The notes under the pieces: generated by a model
What the model was told of the DNA's origin: nothing
Databases searched by the model: none
Seen by the model: only the letters and a program-made list of their open reading frames with translations
DNA from: Carposina sasakii
Lineage: Eukaryota; Arthropoda; Insecta; Lepidoptera; Carposinidae
Reading direction: 5' to 3'
Assembly: GCA_014607495.2 (NCBI GenBank)
Contig: CP053170.1
Span: 3,348,001-3,412,000, forward strand
DNA: 64,000 nucleotides
Part shown: positions 38,901 to 47,900 of the stretch, piece by piece
Layout of the letters: the number at the start of each line of letters is the position of its first letter
Numbering within the stretch: position 1 is the stretch's first letter
Program-made: the position numbers and the translations under genes

Positions 38901-41900
38901 AAAGAACCCTTTTAATTACGGCTGTAAATGCTGAAACGATATAAAAAATTGCAAAAATGAAACACTTAATCTAACTCTCATCCCGAACAATTAAAAAACA
39001 ACAGTTAAACATTTTTTTATATCTTTAATGGTATGCTATACCTGTTACTTAGAATGTTACATACATTGTATATTATGTCACAAAAAGTATAGATACATTT
39101 CTTTTTTGAAATCTGTGGTGGCAACTTGAATGTTGAAAACAACCTTTCTTTACATCTTTAAATATACCACCTTTGAAACTATGATAAATATATACAGGTC
39201 CTAAACCGGTCCCTCTTACCGGATATGCGAGGAGGCGGCACCAGCACTCCCACAGCGCCGGTGGCTGAGGGTATGGTGTCGGTACCGCTGCTGCCTCAAC
39301 ACGTCATCACTTCCGGCACCGCCAAGGACTGTATCCGATTGAGGGGACTGCCTTATGAGGCGCAGGTATGATTTTGCAGCCTGAAAGTTTTGTATACCTA
39401 TATTATATATACTGGCTTTAGGCTATATTCCCGAAATGGGGTAGCCAGAACTTCAGGACCATAGCGAGGACAGATGTAATGTAAATTATCAGTTACAAGT
39501 TCTTTAGTCGAACTCTTACGACATGCAAGGAAGGAGATGCGGCAGATGTATTCTAGTCAAGCCCCGCATCAGCACATTACTTGGGTATATTTTTATCTAT
39601 GCATTTAATTGTAGGTATACCTTTAATCTGCTATAGACTAATCAGAAATTGTAGAGATGCGAGTACATATTATTATGTGGTAGTAATAGTAGACATTACA
39701 AAGGAAACGTGAAGTTATTATTTACCTTATTGTTCTTGTACCTGTGTAAAGAATGAACATAACAATTAATTATATTAAATTTCAGGTAGAGCATATATTA
39801 ACCTTTTTCGGTGAATTCGCGAAGAACATTCTCATGCAAGGAGTTCACTTGGTATATAATTCACAGGTACGTAATTTCCTAAATTATATAACGAACTTAA
39901 TGAATATTTATCAGATAAATTAATATCTAGTGGCTCGCTCCCGGTGCAAAGGTGCTCAGAACACTCGCGGCATAGCCACGCTGGATCGCGTAATTATTTT
40001 CTTACGGGACACAACTAGTATCAGTTCTTCGGTTAAGTAATCATTCTGCCATGATAACAATTATTAACTTCGACGATCTTTTCCAGGGTCAACCTAGTGG
40101 AGAAGCCTTCATCCAGATGGACAGCCAGACCAGCGCCTTCCTCTGTTCCCAACAGAAGCACAATCGGTACATGACTTACGGCTCGAAGCAGCGGTATATC
40201 GAGGTAAGTGACAAACAGACCATAAAATTAATGGTTTTTAACACATTCACTGCCACCGACAACGTATTTGCGTCTTCTTGGTTTTCTAGAGGTGCCGCCG
40301 ACGCTTGTTTGCGTCCCGGCACTAGGCGTTGAACTGATGTTGGCACGCTTAGTAAACCTGGCCGCAGCGAACGCGTTAACATTACATGTGCTGATGCTAG
40401 GTATCAATAGCATAACTACATGTCTCAGCCTACATGAGCTGCATCTTCTTCCGTGCATGTCGTTAGTAGTAAGTAATTTGTCACTGATCTTCTACATCTC
40501 CTTCATGATCGTGACGTACTTACCTATGTGCATCTACAATGTAACAGTGTAAGCTTAATGCTTTCATTTTTTTTAATAAAACAATTTCGCCTGTGTAAAT
40601 AAATATTAAATTAATATTCACACTCTTTTTAACAGATTAACGTAGACCCACACTAAGATCCATAAGATATTATGTCGTGGGTTCTTAGCATCGGTATAAA
40701 TACATAAATACCTAAGTAGGTATATAAACCTCTATGATTCGGAAACAAACATCGATATTCGTTATATCAATGTTAGCACTTACCGGGATTCAAACCCAGG
40801 ACCTATGGCGTCACAGGCAAGGTCATTATTACTAACACCAGCAATCGGCCGTCAAGATGTAGACACCATTCCCGTAACACAGGTGTTCCAATGCTCCGGC
40901 GAGGACATGAACATGGTGCTGACGGGGGCTCCGGCGGCCGCCTCGCCCAAGGTGCTCTCTCCCGGTACGTTCGCGCCGCCCGCGCCGCCCGCGCCCGCGC
41001 CGCGCCTGCTAGCGCAGCACATCGCTCAGCAGAGCCTGCTGCAGCGCCAGCACGACAACCTGCTGCTGTCGCTGCGAGCCCCCATGCTCGGCGTCCTGCC
41101 CTCCCTGCCCCTCCGCCCGCCGACCCCCACCTACCAGCTCCTCCCACAACCCGTGCCCACCAAACGCTCGTACGACCGCGCTTTCGCTCCCACGGAAACT
41201 CCAGCCAAACGACCGTATACCGTCCCTCCGCCCATGACACCGCTGTCTATACCATCGCCGATGTTCTCATACGCTAGCACCGCTCCGATGCTGACGTACG
41301 CTAATACCTTGCCAACGTTACCCGGGTTGCCTCCGGGGTACGGCACGGCGTTGTCGGCAGCCTTGCCGGGCACGATGACGTCACCGTTCCCCGCCGCCGC
41401 CTTGTCCATGTTCCATCCATATTCTTACTACCCTGGCGTTTAGGTCTACGACAGTTTAACAACCGCGTAGATAATTCGAAACAGGGTATAGACAGAAAGC
41501 TCAAAATATCAAACCGATGTGCCTTCGCCAACGGATTTAATTATTATTATGAATTTATTAAATAGGATTAATGATATTTTGATCTAAGGCAGTTTTTGCA
41601 GCTTCAATAAAATACATAGGTTAGTATTTTACTTGATGAGTCGTTGTTGAATTTATTCTGACTTTAAATATTGTTGAACTCATGATATCTTTAATTTATC
41701 ATAAGTATAAATGAACCAGAGGTTGTTTATCAATGACAAGTAGCTATTAAGTTTGCTTTTTAAATGTGAATTTAGGTTTATTGATCTAAAGTCGTGTGAT
41801 CAGTTTTATAGTTGTGATTTTTTTTTTAAATTAGACATTCCATTAGGTAAAATACATATTTGCCCATTGCTCGAAGGCTGATAACAAGTCTGAGAACGGT

Positions 41901-44900
41901 ACTTATTAAAGTTAATTAAGTGCTTAATTATTTCGATTTGTCGTTTTGAGTACAATACACTTTTATAGTTAGTATACACGTTATGAAGTTGTTTAAATAA
42001 GCGTTTAAGTTAGTTAACTGTTGATTTATAGCGTTAATGAATCATTTGAGGCACTTTTAAGGCCAAATTATTAAAATATTCCACGTGTCGGTTATCCTCA
42101 CTCCTTCCTTACATTCCAAGACCTAATGCAGTTCAATGTTTTCACACCTAACAGTCGATATGCATTATAAATTCACATAACTCATTGTTCTTACCTCACA
42201 CCACATAGTGTAGTCATGTCTATTAATTTATTATCCAATTTATTTGAAGACGATATCCGAAACTATTCATACCGTCAATTATCTCATCAAAGAGGTTGGA
42301 TACTTTCACTTACACCTAATATCATGTGTATTTCGGATGTCTTCTTCAAATTCGGTGATTAGAATAATGGATCTTAGCCAACTTTAGGTTTAACGTCATT
42401 GTTTATGGTGTCGTCATTATGTCCCGATCACAATAGGTATGGGGTTTATACACTCGGTGAAAAGGCTAATGTTCTTCATACTCAAGTTACTAAAAGCTTT
42501 GGCTCCCAAATAATTATGAAATTTGTCGGACTTGGCAAGATATCTGTGCAGGGGTATGTTATAATAAGTAGCTATTTCCGACGTGAAATTAAAAAAAAAC
42601 ATGGCAATACTGGTCAGTGCAATGCAAGGTAAGAGTATTTTAAAGTTCTATTTGGAAAATTACTTGCAAGGGCTGTCCAATTTGCCATGACTCAAGGCAA
42701 CATAGCCAGTTAGTCTATGAAAGCCATTGACTTATGAAATCAAAGGCTCACTATTTACAGCACTGGTTTCTCGTATGGGTTTTTTGTATGGTGGCTGCAT
42801 ATATATTTTCGCCAAGGTATAACTTAAAGGAATAATGTATTTAATGTTTTATATTTAGACGTGTAATGGTATAACTGTCCGAACGATCGTGTTATGGAAA
42901 ATGCATGGTCATCTGGTAAGTCTACCTAGTGTCCCTCCGAAATAAACTTGATTTGGCAATCAGCTATTTTATGATTTATTCTTCGTAGTGAATTTTGATT
43001 TACGGCTGATGACTGAAAGACTTCATAACGTCTTGCTTCATCGTAATAGTAATAAGGGTGAAGAGACAATATATGAGACAAGAAAACAAAACTTAAACCT
43101 GTTTTGTGGTTCTTAGCTTTCATAAGAGCCACAACATAGGTTGAGCTTTAATTCAAGTTTGGTTTTCTTTTCTGATATTAAATTTTATTATATGTTCCCC
43201 TGTTTCAACTTTCAACCTTCGGACGGACACTAGGTAAGTGTTTGCATAATAAATAAAGGTATTAGGTACATATAATCTGTGTTCTATCGGGATTTAGCAT
43301 GGATCGCTTAAATTACCGTAGGTATACCAAAGGCGGGTTTGCATGTCTTTGACAAACTTTTGATATGTGGAAATAAAAATTTATGCTTCGAAATTAGATC
43401 AACGTTTTCCAAAGCACATCGTCACGGAACTAATTGAAAACATCTTAATACTTACTTATTGTTGAAGTTAAAGCTTTATTATGGTATTTTGTAATGTATC
43501 AGATGTAAATTGATGCCTAAAGGTGGTGGTAACAAGACCTCGGGCAGCTAATTAAATTTGCACAAGCGGTGAAGATGGGTCTTTTTACCTCTATCTTTAC
43601 GCAGGTTTCTAGGCAATTTAGTAGATAGCCCAATTTTACATAACCGAGTCACTTTAAAGACTTACATAGCATTTTATTAGGATAACTCCTCCAGTACATA
43701 ACACGCATTCTATTCTTTCGATGCTTTTGTTATCGCACCTCTTAAGTCTTCGCTTTACCTATACGAAAAAATGTAGATATTTGGTTTAGTTTATTTTTGG
43801 TTTAAACGCTTTTAAAGGTTTATTATGCCTTTGAAATTTAACAAAATATGAGGTTTTAAAATCTCTATTATTTTTGCTAAGTGCTTGTTGAAGTAAATTA
43901 TGTGTTGTGACTGGGGGGCGTGGTGTGAGGTTTTTCTTATTCTGCCCCTGCTCACTGTTATACTATTCCGTACTTAATATGAAATTAATTCTGATACTTA
44001 TTTTACATGTTTAAAAATCAACACTTTTATAATATTCATTAGGTTGGTTATATGGACTGGTGTCAAGGTGGAAACATGTTTTTTAGAATCATAATCATTT
44101 TTTATAGTTATTTTTAGTTAACTAATTATAGTTTACTTAGTATAAAAATAAATTGATAAATCTATGTGTTAGATCAGAAATGCGAGTTTCTTTGGTTTGT
44201 GGTTGGTTGTGCTATTTGGTACTCTTCTCTCTATCGAAGCTTCTAAATTGTGGAATACTTTATATGTTACTTGTGAAGGAGGGGTAAACACTAACACACT
44301 ATGGCTTGTCTTGTCGAAGCTATATAGTATTGTCTTTGTATTTATGTATTTACTAACATTATTTTTTAGAAAAACATCTATTCAGCAACTACTGAAATCG
44401 TCACAAATATCACTCAGATTGCAAGAACATCTACGGTTGAATACTTAATTTTAAGTTCAATATTTTATCGTGGTGATGGTCATAGCTCTCGTAATATAGT
44501 ATATATAAAGATATATTTAATAATTCAAGCCGATTAATGTTTTACCTAACTTTATACTCTGTAGTGTTTAAATCAATGTAATTTGGTTAAGTACTACCGA
44601 GTAAGTATACCTTTATTAGTAATAGGTTATCTACTTTTAACATAAAGTAGGTAAGGTTTTACAATAATGGCAGTTTTAATATAAAATAGGTAGGTATTTA
44701 ATATTCATCATTAACGTATAATGGGTAGGTATTTATATTTTAATTAAATATTAATTATACGTCCATTCTCACATTATTTAGGTTACCTACTATTAATTAT
44801 GTATAAAAAGGCCTTTGGAAAACCTAAACCGTAATTTAATATTCAATTAGATTCAGATTGAAAATTTAAACCTAAATATACCAACCAAATACGTACTAGT

Positions 44901-47900
44901 TAGTTTATTAATACATATAAAATTTAAAAAAAATTGGATTTAAATTATGGCGTGTGAATCAAAGTCTTTTTAAATTAAGTATGTTTATTACAGCACAGTA
45001 GGTAACTTCCCCGTACAATGCTACGTGTCGTGTTATTACATTCCTTCACAAGTGAACAGACAGTTAAAATAGCACAGTCATATCCTTGTCCTGCCTCCTA
45101 ACATAGCTTAATAACTCTTCAAAACATCTTCGTGAGCATAATTCACTTCTAAAGTGTTTAAAATTGACACAACGAATTAATACAAATGTTACATTTCGTA
45201 TAATTATTTATATGAACTGTAACATTGTAACATAGTCTGCATTCACCGTGATATTTTTTATTGACTTTGTCAATTGTTGTTTTAAAATTTTACTCTTGAA
45301 AAATGCATTTCATGACTTTAATTATTTAACTTTAGAATTGAATTTTGCATTTTAGGTTAATTAATTGTATATTAAAAAATGGGACATACAATATCCGCAT
45401 TACTTATATTTTATTGGGAGAACACGGAAATATGGAAATGTTTATTAGTTTTATTGTGGAGCACTATTAGTTGCTTATAAAGTTACTTGTTTATACTTAT
45501 GGGATTATACGACCTCTACCAATACGCCCCACAAGACAGCTTAAAGCCTTGGATACACTGGGTGTATCAACAATATAAAGGATTTTGTAAACGTCGAGGA
45601 AAAAAATCGCAGCCATAGATTTAAAATCTACTTTTAAATCATATTTAAATATAGATTTAAAAGTGGCTTTAAACTCTACTTTAATATATATTTCAATGTA
45701 GAGTTAAAAGTAGATTGTAAATCTATGCTTCTGTCGCACGAAAGTCACGGCTTACAGAGCGTCATATCCCCTAATGTATCCAGAGCTTATGCATGAAGAC
45801 AAAGGTGACGAGGAACATAATTTTGGTCTTTACCGAGGGGAAAACAAGCTTAGTGTGTAGACGACCTTTTTGTGCTTTCTAGATAATTAATTGATCATTG
45901 GGTGTCTGGTTCTACATACCCTTACTAGTGACTGATTGAATGTAGTGCACACTGACGGTACCTACCTAACCATCGGTAACTACCGGGCGTAAGTATCTCA
46001 TTTGTGGGCTCATATTCAAATACTTAAACTATCTTTCGTTTTTATCGCATTATTGTCTTATTTTTAATACGTCTTCAACAACGTTTTAAGGACTACCAAA
46101 TGTATTGTTATCTACAGAAGTATTTTTTGCTTTTAAGTCAAAATCAATTTTTATAAGTCATGACTAATTAATGTAAATTATGACCATTGATTGTAAGTCG
46201 TGACCAAATGTTGTATTTCTTGACCAAATTATTGTAAGTCATGACAAACTTAACGACCATTAATTATTATTGTAAGTCATGCCCAGTTATTATAATTCGT
46301 AACTATTTCTCAATGTATAATATACCTTCACACAAATTTCGTTGTTGAAGTCGTATAAACGTTGCTAAAAGTACTAGGCTAGCATAAGTTTGGTAAAGTC
46401 CGCAGCGTAGCTTGGTGTTGGCGGCAACGTCTCGAAGTGTGTAACAAACGGACCTTGGTGTAAGTTGAGCACAGCTTTGGTGGAAAGTTAATGCGTACGA
46501 GCCCGGTGAGTGTTCATTGTTTTTTAATTACATTTACCCTACATTGTGAACGTCTCTCATTTTCACTTTATAACACTTATATTTGAATGACTTTTACGGA
46601 ATATTTCAGTTGTACTTATTAGCCCGCGTCGTTCTTACTTGTGACTGGGCAAAGGTGTCCTACTCAATAGTTTCATTATTGTTCTGCTCAAGATGATAGA
46701 ATAGAATTTTCTGAGAGTGATATCACTTATTTATTTATTCGATCGTTGTAGATATCCTTGAAATGCAAATTTTTATTCCGTAATAGTCAATCAAATGTTG
46801 TAGGTATTATTTAAAAGTATTTAATCATACCTATATTTTGCAACAAATTATTTATGAGGGTGAAACGTCTATTTACTATATCAAACTATACAAAGGGAAT
46901 TAAAAAATCCGGGATATAGTACGTGATAGCACGCTGTTTGCAATAGTCTAAATTTAGTGATATTATGCCTGAAAATTCTATTTATTTATTTCTAGGTAAT
47001 AACCTAGTATGTATATTCGCCAATTTATCAAAAATATACTAGGTAAAGTTACAAATAAATCTTTTTCTCAGGGAAAACTCTATTTTAATGTGTGACTAAC
47101 AGATCTGCATGAAAATAGAAAATAATTATCATGGGATACCTAATTACAGAAATCAATAAATTACATTCATTTACAAAAATATTACCTATAATGGGAATTG
47201 GGATTTTATTATGTAGGTACCTACTTACCTAGCGTATAATGTTATTTTATTTATTTTTTATAATTTGTTACTCGTATATTTTTCACACTTGTTGCATTTC
47301 AAAATGAAGGTAAAATTTTTCTGTACCTATACTATAATAGCAGGAGAACAATAATTATAGATATAAAAAACACATATTAATAAAAAAAAAGTATGTAGAT
47401 ACTTATTTACAATTTTAAGCAATAATAACGTAATATAATTATTTCAGGCGCTGTATCATATTTCTACCCAGCGCCCCTGCCGCCTCCGCACCAGCAGCTG
47501 GTCTACTGGACGTACCCCACACCCCCGGTGTCTCCCGCTCATTACTACCACTCCCCTCATCATGCTCAACCTATGGTGAGTACTTAATACACCCAGTGAT
47601 GTCGTTTTAGGTAGACGCGGAATCTCATAATGAAATGGTTATAAAAATTGGCACGAGAATATAAACGTAAGAATAACTGCATTAGATCAGATTTTAAAAC
47701 TTGAATCTTATGGTTACCATAAGGCTAGACTTCGCTTGTAATAATTTAAGTCAATAGACGCCCAGCCTACATTTGAGCTTCTATTTGTCGTGCCATATTG
47801 TGAGCGCTGTAACTGAATCTGGCAATACATAGGTACATATACATACATTTAATCACGCCTTTATCCCTTACGGGGTAGGCAGAGCACCAAGGGCCGATAG

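Larger units (their letters stand above)
40965..47447 (+). other. Intron 12 of the short-exon-12 isoform, overlapping the 3' UTR of the long form
   Basis: Contains the rest of exon 12 and its 3' UTR, then AT-rich sequence with few of the window's common repeats from about 41.6 to 45.5 kb, a 240-bp foldback (45544-45783) and a degenerate short tandem repeat (46149-46313). I found no further coding exon. A GC-richer patch ending CCCG then GTGAGT at about 46370-46505 was considered but does not join in frame. Confidence 0.5.

Noticed and set aside
40805..40882. Upstream extension of the exon 12 frame starting [10 protein letters not shown]
   Set aside because: Lies in the SINE and intron 11; the AG at 40881-40882 restores the ESRP frame directly after exon 11.
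40803..41240. Minus-strand 145-codon frame rich in Ala/Arg/Gly over exon 12
   Set aside because: Shadow of the GC-rich Pro/Ala coding exon on the other strand.
40891..41277. 128-codon + frame over exon 12
   Set aside because: Out-of-frame shadow; the true frame continues RRM3 and matches ESRP.
46370..46505. GC-richer stretch ending MRTSP then GTGAGT as an extra exon before exon 13
   Set aside because: Phase 0 at its end would put exon 13 (needs one leading base) out of frame; no family similarity.
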